Numbered from the stretch's first letter, positions 1 to 7,108 are shown. The stretch: DNA of 9,690 nucleotides from Candidatus Solincola jinzensis (GCA_015711875.1 JACVJG010000071.1:1-9690), one strand, 5' to 3'. Notes: generated by a model from the sequence alone, not told the origin. Numbers and translations are program-made.

Positions 1-638
1 CTGATGCAGAAGGCGTGGTGAATCCGGCCCCTTTCTTTCCCGCACGCGCCATCCGAGGCGCGTCGCGCGCGTGGAGGGCCTCCCGCGCTGGCCTCAAAGC
101 GTTCCCTTCCGGTGTCGATCACGCCTTGCGTTTCCGATCCCCTTCGCTCCTGGTCCCCATCATACGACCATCATATGACATTGTTCTTTTATCCAGATAG
201 GACATCTGCTTCCCTCAACCGGTACGCACGCTTCCCCACCAACCGGAGAAGGCGGGTTCCTGTTTTCCGGGCAGGGCATCCGTTGCCCTTAACCGATGGA
301 TTCGCGCCATGCTGTTTTCCGCCTAGAGGGTAGTCCTCACCGAGGCGCACCCGCCCAGCTTCTGCCTTAACCGATGGATCTGCACCAAGCTGTTTTCCGC
401 CTCCGAATCCCTTGTCTCAAGGTATAACGCCGATCCACTTAACACCCTACCGTACAGGCTTTTAAGTTCATTATCTCCAGAGCAGCCCTTTCTTCTGCCG
501 TCACGGGCTGAGTCTATCGATCATCCGACTCGGCATTATACTCGCGCTTACAACGACCATCTTTTTCCTGCCGGCATCCCACGGGACTTTACCACGAGCT
601 TGCTTTCTTACACGTGGCCCCTCCGCCTCGCTTAAACC
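1..638. other. Gene-free left spacer with repeats and hairpins
   Basis: No reading frame here has a recognisable protein, a good ribosome binding site or coherent composition. Visible elements are an 11-base tandem repeat (157-167 and 168-178, one mismatch), the paired direct repeats listed separately, a 6-bp hairpin 483-488/505-510 followed directly by a 5-bp one (510-514/527-531), and a minus-strand TATAAT at 540-535 without a matching -35 box. It does not look like rRNA, tmRNA or RNase P RNA. It could be a decayed region or the leader of a gene left of the window; I cannot decide which. Confidence 0.5.
241..402. repeat. Paired imperfect direct repeats (two good copies, one partial)
   Basis: Copies at 284-324 and 363-402 agree at about 36 of 40 positions with one single-base gap. 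Both contain the cores TTAACCGATGGAT and GCTGTTTTCCGCCT. A degenerate third copy lies at 241-272, where AACCGG is followed 20 bases later by TGTTTTCC. Period is about 79 bases between the good copies. Two or three copies with unequal spacing argue against a CRISPR array. Function unknown. Confidence 0.7.
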
Positions 639-1211
639 TCAGAGGGGTAAAAGCTCCCTTCCCTCGGCCAGCAACTCCTCCAGGTCGTAATTGATCCCCT
701 CCAGCAGCCATTTCCCTGACTTTTTCTCCAGGTAGAAGACGAGGTCCGTGCCGCGCATGTCGAAGGCGAAGGCCGGAGGCCCCTCCGCTTCGCGCTCGTA
801 AACCGAGACCCGTCCCCCTTTAAGGGAAACCTCCGCCGCGTCCTTCTCGGAACGGGTGGCGAACGAGAGGCCTGAGAACTCCAGGCGGTAGCGCCCGAGA
901 AAGGAGGAGACCGCCTCTCGCACGGCGTGGGCGTCGCTCTCCCAAAGGGAGCCTATCTGCCCCTCGGGGTCGACGAGCTCGAGGCAGCCCTCGAGGTCGC
1001 CCTCCTGCAGGCGCACGAAGAAATCCCCCAGCGCTTTCTGCGCCGGGTGCGCGCGGAAGATCTGCAGAAACCCGATGACGCCTGCCACCGTGGCCAGGGC
1101 GATGACGAAAGCCCATTTCGCGGCCTTGCCGGCCCGCGCGGCCATATCGCGCGGGGCCTTGCCGCTCTCGCGCCGCTTTCCGTCGCCGGGCCGCTCTACT
1201 TGTTCATCCAT
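639..1211 (-). CDS. Membrane-anchored hypothetical protein, possible NTF2-like outer domain
   Basis: About 190 residues. A basic, hydrophilic N-terminus (residues 1-32, rich in Lys/Arg) precedes one hydrophobic segment (about 33-52, starting WAFVIALATVAGVIGF). This suggests a single N-in membrane anchor with the rest outside the membrane. Residues 57-190 look like a small alpha+beta fold: a helix (ALGDFFVRLQEGDLEGCLEL), a second helix, then strands ending in SGKWLLEGINYD. That order resembles NTF2-like/DUF4878-type domains that often sit outside Gram-positive membranes, but this is inference from pattern only. The frame is open to 1448; I chose ATG 1211 because residues encoded upstream are low in coherence. 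The Shine-Dalgarno is weak (GGGA about 13 bases upstream) and a minus-strand TATACT lies at 1262-1257. A start at 1145 is also possible. Substrate and role unknown. Confidence 0.6.
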   Translation of the reverse strand: MDEQVERPGDGKRRESGKAPRDMAARAGKAAKWAFVIALATVAGVIGFLQIFRAHPAQKALGDFFVRLQEGDLEGCLELVDPEGQIGSLWESDAHAVREAVSSFLGRYRLEFSGLSFATRSEKDAAEVSLKGGRVSVYEREAEGPPAFAFDMRGTDLVFYLEKKSGKWLLEGINYDLEELLAEGRELLPL

Positions 1212-1720
1212 GCGCGAAACACTGTCCCGAGAAAAACACACTGTTCTCCTCAGGCAAGTATAGACGAGTCTGGCGCCTGCATGGTCGATCCAGGCGGATT
1301 CTCGCTTCGGAAAAGCGACGGGATCTCCGGCGGCCGCGTTATCGCCTGCCGGTGGCGGGCGAGGAAATCCCCCATGACCACGCAAGCGGTAGAATCGACA
1401 GATAGAGGTCTTCTGATGGTCGCACTTGACGGCGCATGTTCCAACCACTGCTACTTGGCCATCGAGTACTGCCGTGTTGCTTGTTTAACTGCATGTGAGC
1501 ATTTCTCTCTCCTGGACCGGATCTTTTTCAAAATCGCGATCCCAGAAGAAGCGCCGTTTTACGACTTGCGTTGCCACTCGATCCCGGTAAGGGCAGAATA
1601 AAGGTCGGGATTATCTACAGAGCGAGTCGGAGCGCTAGAGCGGATAGCCCCGGCGCAATCGGGTTGAAGGACGGCGACACGGCGTCTTCGAAAAAAGCGG
1701 ATGACCCCGGAGCGATCGGG
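1212..1720. other. Divergent intergenic region
   Basis: This 509-base spacer separates a leftward gene from a rightward one, so it should contain both promoters. On the minus strand TATACT (1262-1257) is a reasonable -10 for the membrane protein, without a canonical -35. A 6-bp hairpin with loop CGGAA lies at 1302-1318. For the rightward gene I see only weak candidates, such as TTGCCA near 1570 with AGAATA 18 bases on. Frames crossing the region lack a family signature and a ribosome binding site. The 3' end carries the duplicated start region listed separately. Confidence 0.45.
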
Positions 1721-1735
1721 ATGAAAAACGACGAC
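1639..1735 (+). repeat. Tandemly duplicated translation-start region
   Basis: Copies at 1639-1678 and 1696-1735 match at 32 of 40 bases and are 57 bases (19 codons) apart, in the same open frame. The second copy carries the likely GGAG ribosome site (1709-1712) and ATG 1721; the first has GGCG and TTG 1664 at the matching places. Read through, the frame repeats the peptide D-x-PGAIG-x-K. Confidence 0.75.
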
Positions 1736-2806
1736 ATGAACCCTTTAACGTGCTCGATATGCAGGGAGAAAGCCCGTCCCGTGTCGCGCGCTCTGGGCAT
1801 GTGCGCCGCATGCGTACGCGCCGGGGGCGAGGCGGTGGAGGAGGGCATCAGAGAGGCCCATGAAAAGGCCCGCTCCCCTTACGGGCTCACCGCGTTCCCG
1901 CCCCGTTCCCCACGGGGCAAGCAGTGCCGCATATGCGGTAACCACTGCCGTATGCAAGAGGGTGAAAGAGGGTATTGCGGGCTTCGCATGGTAAAAGATG
2001 GCAAGCTCAGGCATCTGGCGGGTACCTCGCGGAACGCGGTGGTCGAGTACTACCATGACCCCCTGCCCACCAACTGCGTGGCGGACTGGGTATGCGCCGG
2101 GAGCGGCGAGAGAGGGAAGAACAACCTGGCGGTCTTTCTGGGGGCGTGCACCTTCGATTGCCTTTTCTGCCAGAACGCGCAGTTCCACCTGCTGACGGCC
2201 TGCCTGGCGCCGGTGCGTTCGCCGGAGGAGCTGGCGGCGGCAGCCGGGGAGTCCACCGCCTGCGTGTGCTGGTTCGGGGGAGACCCCTCGGCCCAGATGC
2301 CCTTCGCGCTCCGCGCCTCGCGCCTCGCCCTGGAGCGCAGGCGGGGGAAAGTGCGCATATGCTGGGAGACCAACGGTTCCATGCACCCCGTGTTTCTGCG
2401 CCGGGCCATGGACATGAGCCTGGCAAGCGGGGGGTGCGTGAAGTTCGACCTCAAGGCCTTCGACCACAACCTGCACCGCGCCCTTTGCGGGGTCTCCAAC
2501 CGCAGGACCCTGGAGAATTTCGCCTACGCTGCCTCCCGCATAGTAGAGCGTCCCGACCCCCCTCCCCTGGTGGCGAGCACTCTCCTGGTCCCTGGCTATG
2601 TGGAGGCGGAGGAGGTTGGGCGCATCGCCTCCTTCATCGCCGAGCTGGACCGGGATATCCCGTATTCCCTGCTCGCTTTCCATCCCCAGCACGCCATGCG
2701 GGATCTGCCGGTGACCAGCCGAGCTCAGGCCGAGGAATGTCTTTCCGCCGCCCAAGCCGCGGGCCTCACGCGGGTGCGGCTCGGGAACACGCACCTCCTG
2801 CGTTGA
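1721..2806 (+). CDS. Radical SAM protein, PflA-like (COG1180-type)
   Basis: 361 residues. The radical SAM motif is clear: C143-x3-C147-x2-C150 (GACTFDCLFCQN), binding the [4Fe-4S] cluster that cleaves S-adenosylmethionine, followed by the SAM-contacting GGDP at 186-189. Upstream are a zinc-knuckle-like C11xxC14...C28xxC31 and a second Cys set C69xxC72xxxC76...C86 (CRICGNHC...GYCG). The latter is typical of the N-terminus of PflA-like and AmmeMemoRadiSam-type radical SAM proteins. C119 and C125 add further possible ligands. Family members activate glycyl-radical enzymes or have unknown substrates; no glycyl-radical partner is visible here, so the substrate is open. The start at 1721 is favoured by GGAG eight bases upstream; ATG 1736 and TTG 1664 are in-frame alternatives. 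The enzyme should be cytoplasmic and oxygen-sensitive. It appears monocistronic or followed only by a doubtful short frame. Confidence 0.88.
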   Translation: MKNDDMNPLTCSICREKARPVSRALGMCAACVRAGGEAVEEGIREAHEKARSPYGLTAFPPRSPRGKQCRICGNHCRMQEGERGYCGLRMVKDGKLRHLAGTSRNAVVEYYHDPLPTNCVADWVCAGSGERGKNNLAVFLGACTFDCLFCQNAQFHLLTACLAPVRSPEELAAAAGESTACVCWFGGDPSAQMPFALRASRLALERRRGKVRICWETNGSMHPVFLRRAMDMSLASGGCVKFDLKAFDHNLHRALCGVSNRRTLENFAYAASRIVERPDPPPLVASTLLVPGYVEAEEVGRIASFIAELDRDIPYSLLAFHPQHAMRDLPVTSRAQAEECLSAAQAAGLTRVRLGNTHLLR

Positions 2807-2836
2807 GGCGAGGAGCCATCATAATGAATGGCAGTG

Positions 2837-2950
2837 AACGGGAAAGTGCCATTGCCTGCCAGCAGTGGGCATTAAAGGATATGGAAGGTAAAGGGGGAAG
2901 GGGAGGCAACGGGAAAGGGTCATCGTTTCCCGGCAGTGAGCATTGGAAGG
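2837..2950. repeat. Paired imperfect direct repeats
   Basis: Copies at 2837-2878 and 2908-2950 share AACGGGAAAG at the left and GCAGTG-x-GCATT with AAGG or AAAGG at the right; overall identity is about 70 percent. Period is 71 bases. No inverted termini or target duplication is seen. Function unknown. Confidence 0.5.
2893..2919 (+). other. Predicted G-quadruplex motif
   Basis: Four G runs (2893-2897, 2900-2903, 2911-2913, 2917-2919) are separated by loops of 2, 7 and 3 bases, meeting the classical G3+N1-7 rule on the plus strand. This is a sequence-pattern prediction only. Confidence 0.5.
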
Positions 2951-3478
2951 CGAAGCCTGAACGGCCACTCGCGGCGAGCGGGAGGGCGGGAAAGATGACC
3001 GGACCGTCACGCGTAACGAGCAAGGCCCGAGCCTTAAGGTTGGGTGAACCGCTCAACGCGTGCCGATCCCGGGACGGTGTAATCATGACAAGTGAGGATG
3101 CGATAATATCATGGCTTTTCCTTGCGGCTATGACGACAGGGGACTGCGCCTATTCTATGAGGTTAAACCGGTAGGGGAAAATGGACGGCAAAGCGCTGTG
3201 ATGATGCTGTTGCGGGTCGGGGGAGATAGATGAGCGGGGGTGATCGGCGGGGGGGGTTAGGGTTATGCAGGCGGCAGGGCGGCACTTTGACGCTGCTGCG
3301 GGGCTGTTTTATGGTGGAGGAAAAGGGATGGGATGCCGGACGGGCGCTTGCCGCGAGGCCGCTGGGCATGGATGAGGGCCGTGCCGCGGCTGGGGATATC
3401 GCGCCGCTGTGAACGTCCATGCCGGGCGGATGCGCGGGCTCCTGGTGGCCGGGCCCGCACAGGGATCACAAGGTTTGA

Positions 3479-3512
3479 AGCGTCCGGGAGGACGCTCCGC
3501 TTTCAGAGCGGA
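3479..3512 (+). other. Two adjacent hairpins, possible weak terminator or leader structure
   Basis: A 7-bp perfect stem (3479-3485 with 3490-3496, loop GGGA) is followed at once by a second stem (3497-3502 with 3506-3511, including one G-T pair, loop TCA). There is no T run after either, so a standard intrinsic terminator is unlikely. They sit about 60 bases upstream of the ribosome site of the next gene and could be part of its leader. Confidence 0.4.
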
Positions 3513-3573
3513 TCGAGGTGATGGAGGACGGTCGATCGCGCGTAACTAGCGGTCATTATCAAAGGAGGCGGCG

Positions 3574-3804
3574 GTGGAAGACCCCATGCTGGAAGTCCTC
3601 GATGAGGAAATGCGCTATTACGAGGAGAAACTCAACGACTTGGCGGCCAGGCTCAAAGACCTCACGGGGGCGGAATTCGAGTTCGGTTTCTGCAAATTCA
3701 ACCCCGCCACCGAAGACGTTGAGGAAAAGGTGGAGGAGGTCAAACGCTGCAAGGCGGAGATCAAGAAGCTGCTGCAGAAGCTCGCGGAATACGAAAAGAA
3801 ATAA
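3574..3804 (+). CDS. Small helical-hairpin (coiled-coil) protein
   Basis: 76 residues, starting at GTG 3574 with an excellent ribosome site, AAAGGAGG (3561-3568), five bases upstream. ATG 3586 is possible but lies badly placed for it. Two highly charged amphipathic helices are apparent, roughly residues 5-30 (MLEVLDEEMRYYEEKLNDLA) and 48-74 (Glu/Lys-rich, ending in EYEKK). A short turn containing FGFCKFNPATED joins them. This predicts a helical hairpin or antiparallel coiled coil. There is one Cys in the turn (residue 40) and one in helix two (58). There is no signal peptide or membrane segment, so it is probably cytoplasmic. I do not recognise the family. It stands alone, with the convergent transporter gene cbiO beginning on the other strand after a 233-base gap. 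Confidence 0.75.
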   Translation: MEDPMLEVLDEEMRYYEEKLNDLAARLKDLTGAEFEFGFCKFNPATEDVEEKVEEVKRCKAEIKKLLQKLAEYEKK

Positions 3805-3908
3805 TCCGGAACCACAAGAGCCACTGCGTTGGTAGCTGGGTAAGCGAACATGAAACATGCGGCGAGCGCGCCGACCTCTCGAAGGTACGGTAAGGACGTG
3901 CCTCCCAA

Positions 3909-4022
3909 CCATCACGCGGTAATGCCACCGGGAGTCTGCAGTCGATGAATGCCGCCGGACTTGGTATCCAGGAACATAGGCCCCGCCATCACACTTGAAT
4001 GGCGCCGGAAATCTGCAGTCGA
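3909..4022. repeat. Paired imperfect direct repeats downstream of cbiO
   Basis: Copies 3909-3945 and 3986-4022 are each 37 bases and match at 29 positions, sharing CCATCAC at the left and TCTGCAGTCGA at the right. The period is 77 bases. A partial third copy of the core (AATGCCGCCGGA) is at 3948-3959. They lie between two convergent genes; no T run suggests a terminator. Confidence 0.7.
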
Positions 4023-4037
4023 AACGCCCCCTTTTCC

Positions 4038-4817
4038 TCACCCCTCCTTGCTGCGTTCCCCGCTTTCTCTGGTTTTTCCGCGCGGTGCGGGGTAGAAACC
4101 GTAGGGGAGCTCCAGGCCGTGCTCCGCTAGAAGCGCTTCGTCGGAGAGCACCGCGAAGGCGTCGCCGTCCGCCACGACCCTCCCCCCGCTCATGACCACC
4201 ACGCGGTCGCAGTTCTCGAAGACGAAGGGTAGATCGTGGGTCACCAGGATCTTGGTGATACGCATGGACTGCAGCAGCTCCGAGAACTCGTTGCGCGCCC
4301 GCGGGTCGAGGTTGCTGGAAGGCTCGTCCAGCACCAGGAGGTCCGGGTTCATGGAGAGCACGGTAGCGATTGCGGCGCGTTTCTTCTGCCCGTAGCTGAG
4401 ATGGTAGGCCGAACGCTTTTCCATCCCCGCGATGCCCACGTCTTCGAGGGCCCGGGACACCGCCGCCACGACTTCCTCCTTCGAGAGCCCCATATTGATG
4501 GGCCCAAAGGCCACGTCGTCGAAGACGGTGGGGGAAAACAGCTGGTCGTCGGGATCCTGGAAGACCAGGCCCACCCTGCGCCTTATCTCGCGCAGGTTCT
4601 TCTTCTCCACCGGCAGGCCGAAGATGCGCACCTCTCCCTCCCCGGTGAGGATGCCGTTGAGGTGCAGTAGAAGGGTTGACTTGCCTGCCCCGTTGGGGCC
4701 CACTATGCCCACTGACTCGCCTTCCTCGATGAGCAGGTCCACTCCCCGCAGGGCTACCGTGCCGTCGGGGTAGGCGTAACGGAGGTTTCTTATCTCCACC
4801 GCCGGCCTGTGGTGCAT
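4038..4817 (-). CDS. cbiO: ECF transporter ATPase CbiO/NikO
   Basis: 259 residues, full length for the family. It hydrolyses ATP on the cytoplasmic face to drive nickel or cobalt uptake through CbiM with CbiQ. Seen motifs: Walker A GPNGAGKST (40-48), Q-loop Gln87 in VFQDPDDQLF, ABC signature LSYGQKKR (140-147), Walker B LLVLDEP (160-166) and the H-loop His194 in ILVTHD. LSYGQ in place of LSGGQ, together with DPDDQLF, is characteristic of ECF-type CbiO/EcfA ATPases. The start at 4817 is supported by GAGGAGG a few bases upstream. Unlike the other three subunits, whose genes overlap, this gene follows cbiQ after 227 bases, so it may also have its own promoter. The C-terminal 15 residues are charged and probably disordered. 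Metal specificity cannot be read from the ATPase alone. Confidence 0.95.
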   Translation of the reverse strand: MHHRPAVEIRNLRYAYPDGTVALRGVDLLIEEGESVGIVGPNGAGKSTLLLHLNGILTGEGEVRIFGLPVEKKNLREIRRRVGLVFQDPDDQLFSPTVFDDVAFGPINMGLSKEEVVAAVSRALEDVGIAGMEKRSAYHLSYGQKKRAAIATVLSMNPDLLVLDEPSSNLDPRARNEFSELLQSMRITKILVTHDLPFVFENCDRVVVMSGGRVVADGDAFAVLSDEALLAEHGLELPYGFYPAPRGKTRESGERSKEG

Positions 4818-5044
4818 CCGCCCTCCTCATCCAGGTCTACAAACCGCCATATGCGCCTTGCCGTGGCGAGCGTGGCTTGCTCGCGAAAATCTCTCTCATA
4901 GCGATAGATCTAACATCTTGCTTACCATACCATGACCCGGAACGGGAAGAACATGACCAGGATCCTCTCCTCCCCATCGGAAAGCGTTTGCCGCCATGCC
5001 GTCCGTCCTTAGGCGCGAGGAACATGGCTCTAGCCTCCAAAGCC

Positions 5045-5800
5045 TCACGATATCAGCCTTGCCGCCAGGGGAAAGAGAACCAGCATGGAAAGGAAACCGG
5101 CTTCCATGACGCCGAAATCATAAAGATAGAGGGTGCGCGTTGCCCCGTCATAACCCCTGGCTAGCATGGCCGCGTATACCCTTTCCCCCCGCTCGTAGGA
5201 CCGCAGGAACAGGGCGGCGATCATGTGCCCGATCACCTTGGACTGCCAGAACCACCTGCCGCTCCAGCCCCGCGAGTCGCGGGCGCGTTTCATGCGCTGC
5301 AGCTCGTCCATGAGCACGAAGACGTAGCGGTACATGAAGCTCAGGATGGTGGTGATGAGGCCGGGCACCTTGAGTTTCTCCATCCCCTTCAGAAGCTCCG
5401 GGAAGGGGGTGGTGGACGATAGCAGGATAACCGCCAGCACGCTCACCGTGGACTTGGCGGCCACGTTCCACAGCACCAGCAGGCCGTGGGCGGACACCGT
5501 CAGCGGCCCAAGGTTGTAGCTGCCGCCTCCTTTGCCGAAGAAAGGGAGGAAGGCCGCGACCACCAGGATAAAGGGCAGCACCACCAGCATGCGCTTTAGC
5601 ACGTGCCTCCAGGGAAGGCGAGACAGCATCACCAGGGCCAGCTCCAGCCCCAAGTAGGCGGCGAATGCGGCGTAGCGGTTTGGGGGAGTGGACACGCAGA
5701 TGATGATGAGCGCGACGAAGCCCACCAGCTTGGCCCGGGGGTCAAGCTGGTGGACGGGGCTGCGAAGGTCGCTGTATTCGTCGAGGAAGACGTGTTTCAT
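5045..5800 (-). CDS. cbiQ: ECF transporter T component CbiQ/NikQ
   Basis: 251 residues, a normal length. This integral membrane subunit couples the ATPase to the metal-binding CbiM subunit. It shows the N-terminal HQLDPRAKL motif (18-25 region), several hydrophobic segments (about 25-60, 71-88, 104-130, 146-165, 231-249), and the two cytoplasmic coupling signatures typical of T components, ARDSRGW (173-179) and ARGYDG (214-219). Its ATG overlaps the stop of the PDGLE gene in an ATGA arrangement, and no Shine-Dalgarno is visible. Translation is therefore probably coupled to the upstream gene. It belongs to one leftward transcript with cbiM and nikN. Confidence 0.95.
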   Translation of the reverse strand: MKHVFLDEYSDLRSPVHQLDPRAKLVGFVALIIICVSTPPNRYAAFAAYLGLELALVMLSRLPWRHVLKRMLVVLPFILVVAAFLPFFGKGGGSYNLGPLTVSAHGLLVLWNVAAKSTVSVLAVILLSSTTPFPELLKGMEKLKVPGLITTILSFMYRYVFVLMDELQRMKRARDSRGWSGRWFWQSKVIGHMIAALFLRSYERGERVYAAMLARGYDGATRTLYLYDFGVMEAGFLSMLVLFPLAARLIS

Positions 5801-6198
5801 GCTTGGTCAGCGGCGGCATCGCCTGGGGATTCCACCTCCCTCTCACCCCTACTCTTCTTTAAAACCAGCGCCAGTCCCCAGGCCAGAAGGAAAATCCCTA
5901 CCGTTCCTGCCAGTCCGGCGAGCGCAGTGGCGAGGCGTGTGGGCTCCTCGACTACCTCGCCCGTCTCCTCGTCGACCGCTTCCTTGGTGAAGCCAGGCAT
6001 GGCATAGTCCGGTATAGGGGCGTTTTCCCACGCCGGCTCCGTCTCCTCCGCCTTCTCCAGAAAACCCTTGTCCTCGGCCACCTTCTCGAGTCCGTCGGGC
6101 GACGAGGAGGCCCAGGGCGAGACGATAAGCGCCAGGGCGACCGCGATAGCCAGCCCCGCGAGGGTGAAAACCATTATGCTCTTCCTGCGCGTTTCCAT
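5797..6198 (-). CDS. PDGLE-domain small membrane subunit (NikN-like)
   Basis: 133 residues with two membrane segments (about 8-26 and 89-113) and an outer loop between them. After the first segment stands SSPDGLEKVAEDKGF; its PDGLE core (34-38) names the PDGLE domain family (NikN-type). Such proteins replace CbiN in many nickel/cobalt ECF systems and are often fused to the C-terminus of the M subunit. Here it is a separate protein. The loop is acidic (EETE, VDEETGEVVEEP). ATG 6198 shares one base with the cbiM stop and has GGAGGTGA seven bases upstream; the frame stays open to 6915, but that part only overlaps cbiM out of frame. The PDGLE type leans the system towards nickel, an inference from family knowledge. 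Symbol left empty because Ni or Co is undecided. Confidence 0.88.
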   Translation of the reverse strand: METRRKSIMVFTLAGLAIAVALALIVSPWASSSPDGLEKVAEDKGFLEKAEETEPAWENAPIPDYAMPGFTKEAVDEETGEVVEEPTRLATALAGLAGTVGIFLLAWGLALVLKKSRGEREVESPGDAAADQA

Positions 6199-6878
6199 CA
6201 GCGGCTCACCTCCGCTTCCCCGTAGCCCGCCAGCACTGGGCGGTAGTCGTAGGTCCTTATCAGATCCGGTCTCACCGCCATCACCACCCCCACCACGAGC
6301 ACGGTTATCGCTCCCTCGGCGATCCCGATCAGGGCGTGGATGCCGAGCATGGCGGGAAGGGCGACGCTCAGGGGCGAGGTGCCGGATATGGCCAGTTGAA
6401 ACGCGCATGCCCCCGAGGCCAGGACCACCGACAGCCACGCCGAGATGCCCGTCGCGGCCAGGAAATATGCCCTGCTCTTCGGCAGCACCGACTTGAGGAC
6501 GTAAAAGACGTAGTAGACGAGGATGGTCCCGATCAAGGCCATGTTGAATATGTTGGCTCCCAGGGCTGTGAGCCCTCCGTCCGCGAAGCCCAGGCACTGC
6601 ACCAGCAGCACCAGGGCGATCACCAGGCTGCCCAGCCACGGTCCGAGCAGCACCGCCGCCAGCGCCCCTCCCAGGAAATGCCCGCTGGTGCCGCCGGCGA
6701 TGGGGAAGTTGAGCATCTGGGCCGCGAAGATGAAGGCGGCGCAGAGGGCCAGCATGGGCACGGTTCTCTCGTCGAGTTCCTCCCTGGCCTTGTAAAGGCC
6801 ATAGCCCACGGCGCCGGCCGCCGCCACGCCCGTGACCACGCTCACGCCGGTGTTGAGGAAGCCGTCCGGAATATGCAT
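6198..6878 (-). CDS. cbiM: Nickel/cobalt ECF substrate-binding membrane subunit CbiM/NikM
   Basis: 226 residues, a typical length, with about seven hydrophobic segments. It captures Ni2+ or Co2+ and passes it into the cell. The N-terminus MHIPDGFL is the family hallmark: in the known NikM structure the metal is held by the Met1 amino group, His2 and His67. Here His67 falls exactly in GGTSGHFLGG (62-71). The start is therefore fixed, since the first two residues are part of the metal site; it is also supported by GGGAGGT (6892-6886) seven bases upstream. It is first in the leftward order cbiM-nikN-cbiQ-cbiO, overlapping nikN by one base (TGATG). A promoter with palindromic operators lies about 290 bases upstream, leaving a long leader. 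The CODH gene further upstream needs nickel, so NikM is a fair alternative name. Confidence 0.95.
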   Translation of the reverse strand: MHIPDGFLNTGVSVVTGVAAAGAVGYGLYKAREELDERTVPMLALCAAFIFAAQMLNFPIAGGTSGHFLGGALAAVLLGPWLGSLVIALVLLVQCLGFADGGLTALGANIFNMALIGTILVYYVFYVLKSVLPKSRAYFLAATGISAWLSVVLASGACAFQLAISGTSPLSVALPAMLGIHALIGIAEGAITVLVVGVVMAVRPDLIRTYDYRPVLAGYGEAEVSR

Positions 6879-6972
6879 ATCTCTGACCTCCCGTATACGC
6901 CGCGGGGAAAAACAAAAACCACGGTGCCCAGCGACTTCGCGCCGCCCGAGCCTCCGTGGCTCCCCGCGCTTG

Positions 6973-7108
6973 TCACGCCTTGGCCTTCGTGGCCTGTGCC
7001 TATTATTCCCTCACGCTCACAGCTCAAACCCCACGTGTCACCACGGCTTCGTGCCTGCGGTTTCGCGTGGAACCGACATCTTTATGGCAACCGCCACGAC
7101 CTTCGTGA
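6973..7108. repeat. Three small related palindromes in the cbiM leader
   Basis: The plus-strand segments 7091-7108 (CCACGACCTTCGTGA core), 7038-7055 (CCACGGCTTCGTGC core) and 6973-6994 (CACGCCTTGGCCTTCGTGG core) are versions of one motif, CACG-x-CTTCGTG, spaced about 53 and 64 bases. Each can form a short hairpin. They lie in the untranslated leader of cbiM. They do not match the cobalamin or NiCo riboswitch patterns I know. They may be regulatory RNA or protein sites, or chance in GC-rich DNA. Confidence 0.35.

Larger units (their letters stand above)
2807..3573. other. Gene-poor spacer with G-rich tracts and a doubtful short frame
   Basis: One frame, 2824-3174 (116 codons), begins 17 bases after the radical SAM stop and has AGGAG eight bases before its ATG. 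However, its protein is low in complexity, matches no family I know, and contains a direct repeat whose 71-base period breaks the frame, so I do not call it a gene. The rest holds two G-tract clusters (2893-2919 and 3219-3262), a GC hairpin (3434-3439/3453-3458) and the twin hairpins at 3479-3512. Promoter and regulatory signals for the downstream small gene probably lie near 3520-3560, but no clear boxes are seen. Confidence 0.45.

Noticed and set aside
1212..1448. Upstream extension of the membrane protein
   Set aside because: Residues lack coherence, and ATG 1211 is followed by a sensible basic N-terminus and membrane anchor.
1281..1601. End of a plus-strand frame in the divergent spacer
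   Set aside because: No ribosome site at the possible ATGs, no recognisable domain, and it overlaps the expected promoter region.
2824..3174. 116-codon frame after the radical SAM gene
   Set aside because: Ribosome site is fair, but the protein is low in complexity, has no family signature and contains a 71-base repeat not in frame.
3909..4022. CRISPR array
   Set aside because: Only two imperfect copies and a partial third at unequal spacing, with no cas gene.
3559..4830. 423-codon minus frame across cbiO
   Set aside because: Arg/Gly/Pro-rich shadow of cbiO in another frame; cbiO has all ABC motifs.
6199..6915. N-terminal extension of the PDGLE protein frame
   Set aside because: It overlaps cbiM out of frame; cbiM is certain and the PDGLE start at 6198 has a strong ribosome site.
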